This document shows positions 36,406 to 47,945 of a stretch of 64,000 nt of DNA, piece by piece. A program made the translations under genes and the position numbers. The DNA is from Delphinapterus leucas. Its lineage: Eukaryota; Chordata; Mammalia; Artiodactyla; Monodontidae. The notes beneath the pieces were generated by a model. The model was not told the DNA's origin, searched no databases, and saw nothing but the letters and a program-made list of their open reading frames with translations. The DNA lies in assembly GCF_002288925.2 (NCBI RefSeq), contig NW_022098057.1:65968193-66032192 (forward strand). The letters run 5' to 3'. Position 1 is the stretch's first letter. Every line of letters begins with the position of its first letter.

Positions 36406-36519
36406 TCCATAAGAACAAACAATAGATAAGACCATTCATTACTCAGGATAGACAAAGCAACGTTTTGAATGAATGTCATAAGAGATCATTGTGTAGTGAA
36501 TGAAACAGAGAAAACTCAA

Positions 36520-37030
36520 TTCAAATCTTTACGCAAATCATAAATTCTATCCAAAACCTAGCTTGCAAATATGCAAAATGACAATAATTAGATCTCAGTA
36601 AAATGGCCCTATGAATACTAACTTAGAATTATGCATGTAAAGGACATGGCACAGTGCCTGACACATAAGAAGTACCTAATAAAGATCAACTTCCTGTCGT
36701 GGTAAAACAATGAGATGACTTGCCTGTCATCATTATAGGTAATTCTAGATAGCTAATTTTTGTCTTTAAAAAAATCTAAGCAATCTTTATTTCAAAATAG
36801 ACATAGTTTTCCCATAAATTCTCTTTTTCCTTGAAATTATGCAACCCATGGTAATCTGTGATTAAAAAAAAAATTCACTCCAAATTCTCCTAAGTTCAGC
36901 GATTGAAAATAAAATGGATTTAAAAGCAAGTAGATATGGATTCAAATACTGGCTTTAGCATAAGCTCTTCAATCCTGGGAAAATTATTATGCTTTCTAAA
37001 CTTCTCATTTCTCATGTGTAAATTGGAGAA
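36520..37030 (+). repeat. Two MIR-like fragments
   Basis: 36590-36690 reads 'aaaggacatggcacagtgcc' and 'tgacacataagaagtaccta', the MIR 3' half. 36915-37030 reads 'gatatggattcaaatactgg' and 'cttctcatttctcatgtgta', a MIR 5' half. Both are diverged and on the plus strand. Confidence 0.6.
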
Positions 37031-37039
37031 ATCCCTTCC

Positions 37040-37136
37040 TTTACTTGTTTTTTGCTTCTTCTTCCTCCTCCCCCCTTCCCTTCTCTCTCTCTCTCTCTCC
37101 TTTTCTTTTCCTTCCTGTCCTTCTCTTTCTTCTTAC
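37040..37136. repeat. Polypyrimidine tract with (TC)n core
   Basis: Nearly 100 bases of C and T on the + strand, with (tc)n at 37082-37100. Homopurine-homopyrimidine tracts of this kind can adopt non-B structures; no function is implied. Confidence 0.85.
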
Positions 37137-37754
37137 TTAGTTACAGTTTAATCCTCCTGATGAGACTTGTGGGAGTATCCTTTCTTCTGTGTTAAAAATT
37201 TGAGAAACGCCCTTAATATCAAGGTCTCTATCATCTTATCTGATTGTCTGTCTTTCTGGTTATCATGTGTCATGTCATCTGTCCATGCCTATCTAGCAGG
37301 TTGATAGTATTTCTGCAGAAGAATTTATATCTTTGCTACCTTTGTTGACTAAATTTTACTCAAAAGTCACATGTTCTCATCTTCTCCACACATTCTGGAG
37401 CTATGTAGATTAGTCTATTTAGCAAATATAAAAGAGAATAAGATTCTCAGGATTTTTTCAACAACACTCCAGCTTATTAACTACTATGTAAAAGCAGAAA
37501 TGCATGGAATACTTTCAGGTCTTTCGTCCTGCTTTTCAGTTTTCATTTTAGGCTATTAGAATTAAAGCTTTTTAAATAATAACATTTTTATTACTATAGA
37601 AATAATATAATTTAAGTAATATATATTAAGATATGTAAAATATGAAGAGTGAAAAATATTGATTATGTCGTGTTTATTTACCATTTTCACATATTTATTT
37701 CCCGCTATGTTTTAAACACAAGTATAAACACATGTTTTTTACATACTTTGAGAT
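37137..37754. other. Non-repetitive intron
   Basis: AT-rich sequence with no recognised repeat. Confidence 0.4.
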
Positions 37755-37987
37755 AGTATGTGAATTTTTTTTTTTTTTTTTTTTGCGGTACATGGGCCTC
37801 TCACTGTTGTGGCCTCTCCCATTGTGGAGCAACAGGCTCCGGACTTGCAGGCTCAGCGGCCATGGCTCACGGGCTCAGCCGCTCCACGGCATGTGGGATC
37901 TTCCCAGACCGGGGCACGAACCCGTGACCCCTGCATCGGCAGGCGGACTCTCAACCACTGCGCCACCAGGGAAGCCCAGTATGTGAA
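37755..37987 (-). mobile_element. CHR-type SINE with target duplication
   Basis: Minus orientation, a T-run of about 20 at the left and head 'gccaccagggaagccc' at the right. The flanks agtatgtgaa at 37755-37764 and 37978-37987 are identical. Confidence 0.95.
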
Positions 37988-38389
37988 ATTTTAAATGCTG
38001 TGTTTTTTCCTTCCAAAAACATTTTCCTTTGAAAATATTAATTTTTGAGACTGTATAATATCACATTATATAGATATGTATCCTTATTTAATCTTTTCAC
38101 TATTATAGAATATTTATTTCCAAATTTTGCTATTGTAAGTCAGGCTGCAGTGAATATCTTTGCATATAAGTTACAGTTCATATTTCCATATCCTTATGAA
38201 TGTTTTTAAAGTGAAATTAAGTTATCGGGGATTTTAAAAAATCTGTTCTAATTGCATAGGAGAAAGAACAGAAACATTAAACACTGACCACAGATATTTA
38301 TCATGTTATGATTAAGCACAAAGCTCTACTCCAGGAAATTCCTTACAGAAGCTAACATAATGTAGGAGACTGTTTTTTGTAAAGAAATT
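37988..38389. other. Non-repetitive intron, possibly an old L1 3' scrap
   Basis: 38050-38190 reads like eroded L1 ('ctattgtaagtcaggctgca' and 'gtgaatatctttgcatataa' resemble the minus-strand ORF2 C-terminal region). The remainder is not recognised. Confidence 0.45.
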
Positions 38390-38624
38390 TAATACATCTC
38401 TAGGGCTTCCCTGGTGGTGCAGTGGTTGAGAGTCTGCCTGCCGATTCAGGGGACGCGGGTTCGTGCCCAGGTCCGGGAAGATCCCACATGCCACGGAGCG
38501 GCTGGGCCCGTAAGCCATGGCCACTGAGCCTGCGCGTCCGGAGCCTGTGCTCCGCAACGGAAGAAGCCACAACAGTTAGAGGCCCGCGTACCACAAAAAA
38601 AAAAATTATAATAATACATCTCTA
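38390..38624 (+). mobile_element. CHR-type SINE with perfect 13-bp target duplication
   Basis: Plus orientation, head 'gggcttccctggtggtgcag', tail of A and taat. The flanks taatacatctcta at 38390-38402 and 38612-38624 are identical. It sits about 570 bp upstream of the 39194 exon. Confidence 0.96.
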
Positions 38625-39193
38625 AAACATGTATGCTGCCTCTTTCTTGGCTCCAGGTAGATCCAAAGCTGTTAGCTAAGGTGGAAATGATTTCTTTTGT
38701 CAGTAATAGCTAAAAACATTAAATGCTGAAAGTAATAGAACATAATATATGTTTTGTGGCAGATGTTTTTAATGCCCATATAAATAACGAAGGACAGACA
38801 GTGCAGAACTATGGGTCCCGAGGAGTATTCTAATAGCAACTTTAGATGAAGGGAATAATTGCATTTTAAATACTTCTTCAGATTTACCTAAAAATGAAAT
38901 CTAAGGCTTCTAACCTTATCATAAATTAAAGGCAATTATTTCATGTACCTTTTCATGTCTGGAAATTCCTTTACTACTTCTTCTGTCTATGCTAAAGTAG
39001 TTAAGGTTGGAACATGAAGAAACTCTTCTAATGGTGGAAGCATATCAGAATCTACATGGCCTTGGTTGGAGAAATGGGACTCAATGCAAATAAAGTCAGT
39101 GCCTTACAAGATACTTGCAATCTCAATATTGAATTGCTCTGATCTACTTACTCTTTGTTTTTCTATTTCCATTTTTATCTCATGCATGTTTAG

Positions 39194-39328
39194 TGCCCAG
39201 ATCCATCATGCAAACAGGACTTGTTGGCCTACCTGGAACAGATTAAATTCTACTCTCACCAGCTGAAAATCTGCAGTCAGGTTAAAGCTGAGATCCAGAG
39301 CCTGGGAGGAGAGCTCATCATGTCAGCA
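39194..39328 (+). CDS. CTNNA3: CTNNA3 coding exon (exon 17 of 18 by homology), alpha-T-catenin actin-binding domain
   Basis: A 135-nt phase-0 exon of exactly 45 codons. The acceptor is 'gcatgtttag' after a pyrimidine-rich run and the donor is 'gca|gtgagt'. It begins CPDPSCKQDLLAYLEQIKF, continues YSHQLKICSQVKAEIQ and ends GGELIMSA. It follows directly from ...IANQ of the upstream exon, matching the order CPD.(A/S)CKQDLLAYL in all alpha-catenins. LEQIKFYSHQLKICSQ favours the alpha-T isoform over alpha-E (LQRIALYCHQLNICSK). The segment forms part of the helical bundle that binds F-actin. The reading frame is short and has no internal methionine start, so it is recognisable only as an exon. The remaining C-terminal exon is expected downstream and was not found before 64000. 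Confidence 0.94.
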
Positions 39329-40190
39329 GTGAGTACTGCCCCAGACTTAACCCCACCACATGTGGAAGAGGCTTGAAACAAAGAAGCTACACCCCACCTT
39401 ACCCCACCAAATCGTTTAGGGCCACGTAGGTTAGAAAAAACTCAACTGGAGTATCTAAAATTGCATGAAACTAAACGAGCAAGAAAGCTTGCCAGATTTC
39501 TTAAAGAAATGTTAAGTCAGTATAGCTTGTCTTTATTTACTTCAGAGATTTTACAGTGAATCAGGTTTGGTAAGCCCCTTGTATAAGAAATGGATGTGAA
39601 TTTAGAGCATGGTTTTCTGAATTGAATCCTCTAGTTTTTTATAAAAATAAGGGCATATGTAATTGCAAATCAATGAAATAATTGCTTTATTACTATTAAT
39701 TTTCACTTTCTCTTTATTCATTTTTATATCATAGAAATTCAGGTCTTGAAAACTGTTATCTCCAGATGTAATTGTAGCAGTAGAATATGATAGAATGTAA
39801 ATAGGTTTAGAGGAACCTTCATAAATTCTTTGGTGACCCTGAGTTTCAAATTGCTATAAAATGACCATGGTAGAAATAATGTCTACCTTTTCTACTCATC
39901 TTTTAATAACAACAGTAGATCATTTCTCTAGAATGGGTCTGGTAATAAAATAATATTTGATGTCTATATTGGATTCAGTTATCAGTGACTTTGAGAAGGA
40001 CATTGACCAAGATTATAAATTTAAGTTAAAGTGAAACATCATGAACATTCTAGGAACTTATATTCATGAGGACAAATTTTTTAAAATGATAGCATACATA
40101 TAAATGTGTAAGTCTGGGAGCTCTTTAGCCAGACTTTGGTCTTTCCCCCAATGAACTAACATTTTTCAAAAGAACATAGTTGCAAAAACA
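39329..40190. other. Start of the downstream intron
   Basis: The donor 'gtgagtactg' is followed by sequence with no recognised repeat or exon. Confidence 0.45.
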
Positions 40191-40327
40191 AAAGCAAAGG
40201 GAATTCCTCGGCAGTCCAGTGGTTAAGACTCTGCACTTTCACTGCCAAGGGCCTGGGTTCAATCCCTGGTCAGGGAACTAAATCCCGCATCTGCACAGTT
40301 GGCTTAAAAAAAAAAAAGAAAGCAAAG
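40191..40327 (+). mobile_element. Short CHR-1-type SINE
   Basis: Plus orientation. It is about 120 bp with a diverged head gaattcctcggcagtcc, B-box region 'gggttcaatccctggtcagg' and an A tail. It is flanked by aaagcaaag at 40191-40199 and 40319-40327. It is shorter and more diverged than the other SINEs, so probably older. Confidence 0.88.
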
Positions 40328-40349
40328 AATTACCATCAAGGGTAGACAG

Positions 40350-40560
40350 CTGGGAACTAATCCTTACTGACTATCTCTTGCCTATATTTTGTCTCATTTA
40401 ATCTTCACAATAACATACCAGATAGATTGTTTAGTTGTTTGTTTTATGTTCTTTAAAACTTGAAAAAAAGGAAATTTAGAAAGGTTAAATAGCTTCCCCA
40501 AATTCCTATTAGTAAATATCAGACCTGGGGGTTTACCTTCAAAGGTCTTGCCTTCTCTTT
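40350..40560 (-). repeat. MIR SINE fragment
   Basis: 'gtctcatttaatcttcacaa', 'ggttaaatagcttccccaaa' and 'cagacctggg' follow the minus-strand MIR order, with an AT-rich insertion or divergence in the middle. Confidence 0.6.
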
Positions 40561-40926
40561 TCAGGTGGACAGGCTTGAATCTATGATGGAACTGAAAACC
40601 AAAAATCAAAAGTGAATAATTTGGAAATTATGTCTAAGTAATTATTAGAGATAAAAAATTAGTTTCCTTGATATTCAAATTGTACAAAAACAGTAATGCA
40701 AACCAACATAACCTGTGCTATATTGGTTCCCTATCATTTTTCAAAGGAAAATGCATTTTAAGTAGTCACTGTCTATCCACACAGACAGGTGTGTGGGTAT
40801 ATGATTCCATGTGTGACTACATTTATGCATATATACAAACGGAATGCATATACGTATATAAACATTAAAAAATATTGTATCTTTATTTTGGATTATTAGA
40901 CACTCAGTCTTCATTTTCTCACTTAA
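40561..40926. other. Non-repetitive intron
   Basis: No recognised repeat or exon. Confidence 0.4.
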
Positions 40927-41316
40927 CATTATACTACTTTATTTTTATATTTTTAAAATTCATTTATTTTATTTATTTATTTTTGGCTGTGTTGGGTCCC
41001 CTTTGCTGTGCGCGGACTTTCTCTAGTTGCGGTGAACAGGGGCTACTCTGTTGCGGTGCGCGGGCTTCTCATTGCAGTGGCTTCTCTTGTTGCAGAGCAC
41101 GGGCTTTAGGCGTATGGGCTTCAGTAGTTGTGGCACACGGGCTCAGTAGTTGTGGCTCTGGGCTCTAGAGTGTAGGCTCAGTAGCTGTGGCACACAGGCT
41201 TAGTTGCTCCGGCATATGGGATCTTCCTGGACCAGGGCTCAAACCCGTGTCCCCTGCATTGGCAAGTGGATTCTTAACCACTGCGCCACCAGGGAAGTTC
41301 CCATTATACTACTTTA
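40927..41316 (-). mobile_element. CHR-type SINE, long form, with perfect 15-bp target duplication
   Basis: The element lies at 40942-41301 in minus orientation. The internal 'cagtagttgtggcacacggg' type units occur about four times, giving the long form also seen at 31812-32164 (plus strand). The flanks cattatactacttta at 40927-40941 and 41302-41316 are identical. Confidence 0.95.
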
Positions 41317-42639
41317 AATGTGTAAAAAATATAGTTATTTGTATACCCAAGCCTGTCATCTGTTTACTTTTCTCAATTTCACACACTCACCATCATTCAC
41401 AAGGTCTAAATCCATATGAATTTTCTTTTCCAATTATATATTTACCTCTTCATGTTGTCTGAAGCTACGCTTTCAAAAATGTTGATAGAAGTTTGGCCTA
41501 TACATTATGTTAAAATGTATTACTGTTAATGGTCCCTCCAAATATAATTTCCTCCAGATGTACAAATTGAATTTTTATCCCTTCCTGTTTGATATGACAA
41601 TTCAAATTCATGAACTTTACATATTTTACAGATAGATTAAGCATGAACCATTTAGAATCCATTATTTACAATTTAAAAGCTGTCATTATATAAAATGAAG
41701 AATAGCATTGCAAATCCAAAGCTATTTTGTCATCATTTCACCCACAATTTTCCATTAGAAAAAATAACTGAAGAAAGGGAGCATGTCATGCACCCTTTTA
41801 CATGCCTTACTGCCATCTGCTTGCAGGTAGATCCTGGAAAGCTTATAAAATACATTTAATTTGTGTGTGCCAAAGCACAATTGCTTTATCCTCTCTGTGA
41901 TCCTGAGTTCTCGTCTTCTTTCTTCTTTAAATTGAGAAGAAGTTCTAAACTAAGCCATCATTTTTCTATGAGGTTTTCTGAAAAGTAATAAACCTGATTG
42001 TAAAGCAAGGAAACCCATTAAAAATTACAGAAATTTGGTATTCAAAACTACACTTTTCAAAGTTTGCATTCCAAAATCAGGTTCATGAAACATTACTTTT
42101 AACAAATATATTTGGTTAGAAGGAAATAGGTATGAATGGAATGCATTTCTGGAGTGAATGGGCAGAATGTATTCTGGGTCTGGAGTGTCGGGGTTTAGGA
42201 TAAAGAAGACGTTCATAACATAAAGGAATTTGAAATCATTCTCATAATAGACCATTTAATTAAAATAATTTTCCAATGATTCTTATGTCTATCTGCAAGC
42301 ATTTAGCCTGAAGTTACATATTTTATTTATAACGAAACCAAAGTGTAGTTAGTCCAAAACTCCAGCCGTGAATTGAGCATCCGCTCAGTACCAGGCATCT
42401 GAGAGCATCTGGGAGATGCAAAGCCTCCTTTAAGATCCTCAAATATGTGCAAAATTAATGTACATAAAATATACCTAAATATTCAAAAATGACTTCAAAA
42501 TAATGTAATAGGCCATATGATAGTTGAATGAACAAAAGCATATGGTAAGAGGTGAAGGAATAATTAATTCCACTGATGTGGCAAGTGAACAAAAGAAAGC
42601 TCCAGAAAGTGGTTTGACTCTAATTTGGTCCTTGATTAA
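41317..42639. other. Non-repetitive intron
   Basis: About 1.3 kb with no recognised repeat and no exon-like reading frame. Confidence 0.4.
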
Positions 42640-43008
42640 TAGGTAAAAAAACAAAACAAAACAAAAAAGCTGTATATTTATGAGGGAAGGAGGGGAAATG
42701 GATTTGAGGTAGATAGAACAACTGAAGTAGAAAGATAGAAATAGGGAAAGATGAGGATTTTTATGGAAATAACAAACAGTCTGAAGTGATTGCAGACAAC
42801 TGTGCTTGGTCTGTTGGTGTGTGTTAAGGGGGGTGGGAAATAGAAGAGAAGCTTTAAATGAAACTGAGAGTGTTTCAAAAGGATCACTAACAGCATTTCA
42901 ACTTTATCCTGTAGGCAATTGAGAGTAATTGAAAAAGTTGAAGTTTGAAATAGGTATAAACCAATATATGTATTCGGAAGTTAACATTTTTTTAAAGAGT
43001 TCATACCT
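42640..43008 (+). repeat. Left part of an unnamed old interspersed repeat
   Basis: 'cagcatttcaactttatcct' and 'gtaggcaattgagagtaatt' resemble an old mammalian repeat whose text I recognise but cannot name. The sequence beyond the L1 block (44741-45240: 'gatgagggactggaagatag', 'gaacccgggttaaggcagtc', 'gttgggtatatggtttggaa') looks like its continuation. If so, the L1 pair between 43009 and 44740 inserted into it. Confidence 0.35.
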
Positions 43009-43165
43009 AACCTTTTATTTTTATTGAAGTATAGTTGATTTATAATATTGTATTTGTTTCGGGTGTACAACATAGTGGTTCAATGTTCTTATAGATTATA
43101 TGCTATTTAAAGTTATTATAAAATGATTGTTATATTTCTCTGTGCTGTGCAATATATCCTTGCAT

Positions 43166-44382
43166 CTTTTTTTGTTTTATTGAAGTACAGTTGATTTACA
43201 ATGTTGTGCTAATTTCCACTGTACAGCAAAGTGACTCAGTTATACACATATATACATTCTTTTTTTTATATTCTTTTCCATTATGGTTTATCCCAGGAGA
43301 TTGGATATAGTTCCCTGTGCTATACATAAGGAACTTGTTGTCTATCCATTCTAAATGTAATAGTTTGCATCTAGTAACCCCAAACTCCCAGTCCATCCCT
43401 CTCCCTCTCTCCCTCCCCCTTGGCAGCCACAAGTCTGTTCCCTATGTCTGTGAGTCTGTTTCTGTTTCGTAGATAGGTTCTTTGTGTCATATTTTAGATT
43501 CCACATATAAGTGATATCATATGGTATTTGTCTTTCTCTTTCTGACTTACTTCCCTTAGTAAGATAATTTCTTGTTGCATCTGTCTTGCTGCAAATGGCA
43601 TTGTTTCATTCTTTTTAATGGCTGAATAGTATTCCATTGTATATATGTACCACAACTTCTTTATCCATTCATCTGTCGATGGACATTTAGGCTGTTTCCA
43701 TGTCTTGGCTATTGTGAATAGTGCTGCGGTGAACATTGGAGTGCATGTATCTTTTTGAATTATAGTTTTATCTGGGTATATGGCCAGGAGTGGGATTGCT
43801 GGATCATATGGTAATTCAATGTTTAGTTTTCTGAGAATCCTCCATACTATTCTCCACAGTGGCAGTACCAATTTACATTCCCACCAACAGTGTAGGAGGG
43901 TTCCCTTTTCTCCACACCCTCTCCAGCATTTGTTATTTGTAGACTTTTTAATGATGGTCATTTTGACCAGTAGTAGTAGTTTTGATTTATATTTATATGT
44001 AGTTTTTTATATTTTGTATTTATATGTAGTATATATTTATATGTAGTTTTGATTTATATTTCTCTAATAATTAGTGATGTTGACCGTCTTTTCATGTGCC
44101 TACTGGTCATCTTTATGTCTTCTTTGAAGAAATGTCTGTTTAGGTCTTGTGCCCATTTTTTGGAAAGGGTTGTTTGTTTTTTGTTGTTGAGTTGTATGAG
44201 CTGCTTGTATATTTTGGAAATTAAGCCCTTTAGGTCACATCATTTGCAAATATTTTCTCCCATTCTGTAGGTTGTCTTTTTGTTTTTTTTTATGGTTTCC
44301 TTTGCTATGCAAAAGCTTGTAAGTTTGATTAGGTCTGATTTGTTTATTTTTGTTTTACTTCTATTGCCTTGGGAGACTCCTT
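43166..44382 (-). mobile_element. Inner L1, 5' truncated, inserted in the outer L1
   Basis: A second 3'UTR begins at 43172 ('tgttttattgaagtacagtt') and continues as one L1, minus strand, through ORF2 to about 44380 ('attgccttgggagactcctt'). The flanks ccttgcatctt and ccttttatctt are similar, consistent with an imperfect target duplication. 43979-44060 contains a local expansion of 'tttatatgtag' units that is not part of normal L1. Confidence 0.87.
43494..43961 (-). pseudogene. L1 ORF2 C-terminal fragment with intact zinc-knuckle motif
   Basis: 156 codons of open frame: [20 protein letters not shown], then [15 protein letters not shown], then WIKKLWYIYTMEYYSAIKKN, ending near the natural ORF2 stop (MISLICGI). 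The Cys-X3-Cys-X7-His-X4-Cys motif near the start of this block is complete, whereas the leftmost L1 has lost its histidine. Continuing L1 ORF2 to the right is out of frame. It is a truncated remnant, not a gene. Confidence 0.9.
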
Positions 44383-44740
44383 TTATCTTATTTATTTTAT
44401 ACGTAGTAGTTTGTACTTCTTAACACCCTACCCATATATTGCCCCTCCCCACTTCACTCTCTCCAATGGTAACCACTGGTTTGGTCTTTATGAGTCTGTT
44501 TCTCTTTTGCTATATTTATTCGTTTATTTTTTAGATTCCACATGTAAGTAATAGCATTCAGTATTTGCCTTTCTCTAACTCACTTATTTCACGAAGCATA
44601 ATACTTTCTTGGTCCATTCATGTTTTTTTGTGCAAATGGCAGAATTTCATTCCTTTTTACTGCTGAATAATATTCCCGTGTTTGTGTTTGTGTGTGTGTA
44701 TGCATCTGCATGCTACACCTTTATTTTACCAGGGTGGTGA

Positions 44741-45240
44741 TAGATGGAAAGATGAGGGACTGGAAGATAGAAGACTCTTTAGGAATGATTTTTTTTTAAA
44801 GTCCGAGAGCATTAACAGTGAGAACCCGGGTTAAGGCAGTCTTGGTGAGAATGGAGATGTATGTATCCTTGCAAGAAAAAATTCTGAGGTAGAAATGATT
44901 AGAATCAATGATCTATTGAATTTTAAGGATGAAGAAGAAGGAATAATTAAGACTTACCCCCAATGTTTTGAGAGTTGTTAGCTTTCATAGTTAAAAGTGG
45001 CATCATTAACCAAAAGCTATACACAGAAGAAAGAGCAGATCAAGGAGGGTAAGGCAGCTCATTCAGGTTTTAGTCATAAGTGACTTAGTCATAAACAACT
45101 AAGAGGTATCCAAGGAGAAAAGTCTAGGAGAAGTTGGGTATATGGTTTGGAACTGAGGAGAGAGGTATGAAGGAGAAATAGATGGGATCATCCAGTGAAA
45201 GTATGCTGAATAAGACCAAAAATAGCTGAGCCAGAGATCC
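44741..45240 (+). repeat. Possible right part of the unnamed old repeat
   Basis: See the entry at 42640-43008. Purine-rich, no coding potential, and resembling the body of the same old repeat family. Low confidence. Confidence 0.35.
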
Positions 45241-47122
45241 AGAAAGAATGTTTTTCCTACACATGTTATTCTAATGTGCCTGTGTCAGACACAGAGACTT
45301 AGTTGTAGCCGTTTAAAGAAATTGGGAGTTTACTGTCTCCATAAAAAAAATAATAATAAATCCAAGAATGGGCAGTTCTGAATGTCAGCTTCACAAAGTC
45401 ATCAGGGAATCAGGCTCTTATGTCTTTCTGCTTTATTATGCTTGGCTTCTGGTTTCCATTTTTATTAGGATCAAAGTATGTCTTCTCTAACTCTAGTAGC
45501 TATGGCATTTGTATTCCAGACAGTAAAAATGAAGAGAAGCAGAAGCAAACATTCCTAAATCTTTTTTAAGTCTCTTGCAAATGCTTTCTCTTACATATTA
45601 TCGCCAAGACTTCAGTTACATGGCTCTGTATAACTGCAAAGGACACCACAAAATGTAAAATTTGTTTGTTTGTTTCTGTGTGTTTTAATCTAGGCATGTT
45701 GCTTTCCCCAACTAAATCAGAGTTTTGTTTCTATGAAGAGAGAATAGTTATTGGGTGACAACTAGCAATTATACCATATCCCTCTATTATGAGAAAAGTG
45801 ACAGCAGTACTCGTATATATTCTAATTATCTGCTTTTTTATACATTTTCTCCTTTAGACTATAAAGTCCATGAATATTTTTGAATGATTGAAGATACAAT
45901 AGCCAGTAACTAGAAACACAGAAAATTCAGGTTAACTGAGTCTTAAAGTACATATTGGATTTTACATTTATAAGGTATCTTTATATCTTTTCTGAAGCAG
46001 GATCAGTAATATGGTGAAAGCAAAAATTAGGCCATAGTGGGCTGAATACTGAGTATGCAGTAAGAGAGAAAAGATGGTAGCTTACACTAGATTTTCCAGC
46101 AGTTTGTAGTTGAAAGGAAGGAGAAAGTCGGGGGTGGGGAAGAGACTGAGACAGACTTGGGCAAATGGAATTGCTGGAAGCTTCTTCTTATTACTCTTTT
46201 TTTCCGTTTTTTTTTTGTTAGCATTTTACTTTTGTACTTTTTAAATGGTAGTAATTGAGCAAATGTTGACGTAAAGAGCAAAAAGCCAGAAAAGAATGAA
46301 TCTGTAAGGATTAAGACTGTAACTGATAGAATAAAATCTTAAGCAAGGGAGAAGGAGTAGAATTAAGATAACAGGTAGAAAGTGTAGATTCGGAAAAAAA
46401 GAACTTTTCTCCTGAGCAACAGATACAGATAAATGAAGAGAAATGAGGATATAAAAACATTTAGATACAGATGAATGAGAATATAAAAACATTTAGATAC
46501 AGTCATTTTGGTAAAATGGGAGCAGTAATTTCCCATTAAGATTAAGACTTGAGTGCTCTATCCACAGTTTTATTTTAGCAAAAGAACAAAGTAAATATGT
46601 CCATATATTCAAAGACTTTCCAGTATTGCTTAGAAGAGAAAATAATCTAAGTTAATACCAATGATTTGAGATAGTAATCAGATATACTGTGTGCTAGACA
46701 TTATTCTACCAGTGCTGAGCTCCAGGACATTGCCTGGATTATGCAAACTGACTCAGCTTCATTTTATCCTTCAGTCACATGAAAAGGAAGCCTTCCAATG
46801 GCTATCCTTTCTCACAAAAAGGGGGAATATATAAAAGCTTAATTGAAAAAAATGATAGCAAAACACAGTGAAACCATGTAATTAAACTTACTGTTGCAGA
46901 TCATTTTCCATAGCCTTCTTGACTTACTAATGTACTAATTAGGAATACATTACAAATATAACTCTAAGAAGATTAAAATGTACCTGGGTTACCTAAGGGC
47001 ATTCCAATAAATTATCTGTCAATCGTTCCTCTAGCGTCCTTAAGCATGGTGCCAAGTGCGGAAGCTATTTTACCTTGTGAAAGGAGTCTTGCTATAAAGA
47101 AATAAATATTCTTATATTCTAG

Positions 47123-47124
<2 letters not shown>
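45241..47124. other. Non-repetitive intron with a 32-bp period tandem repeat
   Basis: No recognised transposon. At 46449-46502 a 22-bp segment (atataaaaacatttagatac plus ag) occurs twice with a 32-bp period; the upstream flank is a weaker copy. 46480-46900 holds nothing recognisable. Confidence 0.45.
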
Positions 47125-47173
<49 letters not shown>

Positions 47174-47180
47174 ATATATA
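47125..47180. repeat. (TG)n microsatellite
   Basis: About 22 uninterrupted tg units followed by tatgtatatatata. It is the longest clean dinucleotide run in the window and likely polymorphic. Confidence 0.97.
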
Positions 47181-47249
47181 TAAAGTTTAAGAGAAAAAAA
47201 TCAAATAATTAAAATTGTTTTAAATTCTTAAAATTACTCTTTCCCAAAG

Positions 47250-47700
47250 TGTTATGCTTCTAGGCTAGCAATTTTTTATACTACCTAAAGCTGATTAATT
47301 ACATAATCACCATGTTTTGTGCATTTCCTTTAATGTGTTTAATTGTGCTGTCTTACCCTGAGCAGGTGTGCCAAAGCCACAATTTTAAAAATTGGATAAA
47401 TAATAAAACTAATCAGTCGGGGGGGAAAGATCAGCAAGATGGAAAATTTGCCAAACAACAGCACTTCAGCTTTAGCTGAAATCAAGGGGCAGTGCGCATT
47501 CAACTAGGAATGATAAGGAACAGTAACAATGCAGCTATTGACTGAAAGAGCCACTAGGGCCTGCAGAACGCAGGCGATGGATTACATACAGAATGATTTA
47601 GTAGGTTAATGTGCTTGCCATGTTAAGACATTAAGGGAATTAGTTAATGAGCTTTCTGAACCTGCTGCAGTCATTGGTAGTCATCAAGAACACTGGGAAA
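47250..47700. other. Repeat-free block, candidate conserved noncoding sequence
   Basis: A stretch with no detectable repeat. It has clustered homeodomain-type cores ('gctgattaattacataatca', 'ggataaataataaaactaat', 'gaattagttaatgagc') and balanced composition. Such blocks in large introns are sometimes enhancers. There is no direct evidence of conservation in a single sequence. Confidence 0.3.
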
Positions 47701-47945
47701 ACTAAAAGAAGATTTGGAAAATCACCTGAAGTATTTAGAGATTTATAAAAGGACTAGGAGATGTATGAAATGGAATGGGGAGAGATGAAAGAAATGACGA
47801 AGGGGAGAAGGGCGAAGAGAAAAAGTAAAGAGAAGGAAGAAGACACCTGGCCAATAAATTTAACTCTCAAGAATGTTGGGAGTTTTCAGTTTGTTTTTAA
47901 TGCTGAATAGGAGGGAAATGGAAGTAATAGACCTTAGTAATTCAA

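Larger units (their letters stand above)
43009..44740 (-). mobile_element. Outer L1 (3'UTR and ORF2 end), split by an inner L1
   Basis: 43009-43166 is minus-strand L1 3'UTR ('tattgaagtatagttgattt' to 'tgtgcaatatatccttgcat'). After the inner L1 it resumes at about 44383 ('atcttatttattttatacgt', 'agtagtttgtacttctta') and runs through 'agattccacatgtaagtaat' to the ORF2 end 'tgctgaataatattcc' near 44680. The two parts are contiguous in the L1 3'UTR order I recall. The element is 5' truncated. Confidence 0.85.
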
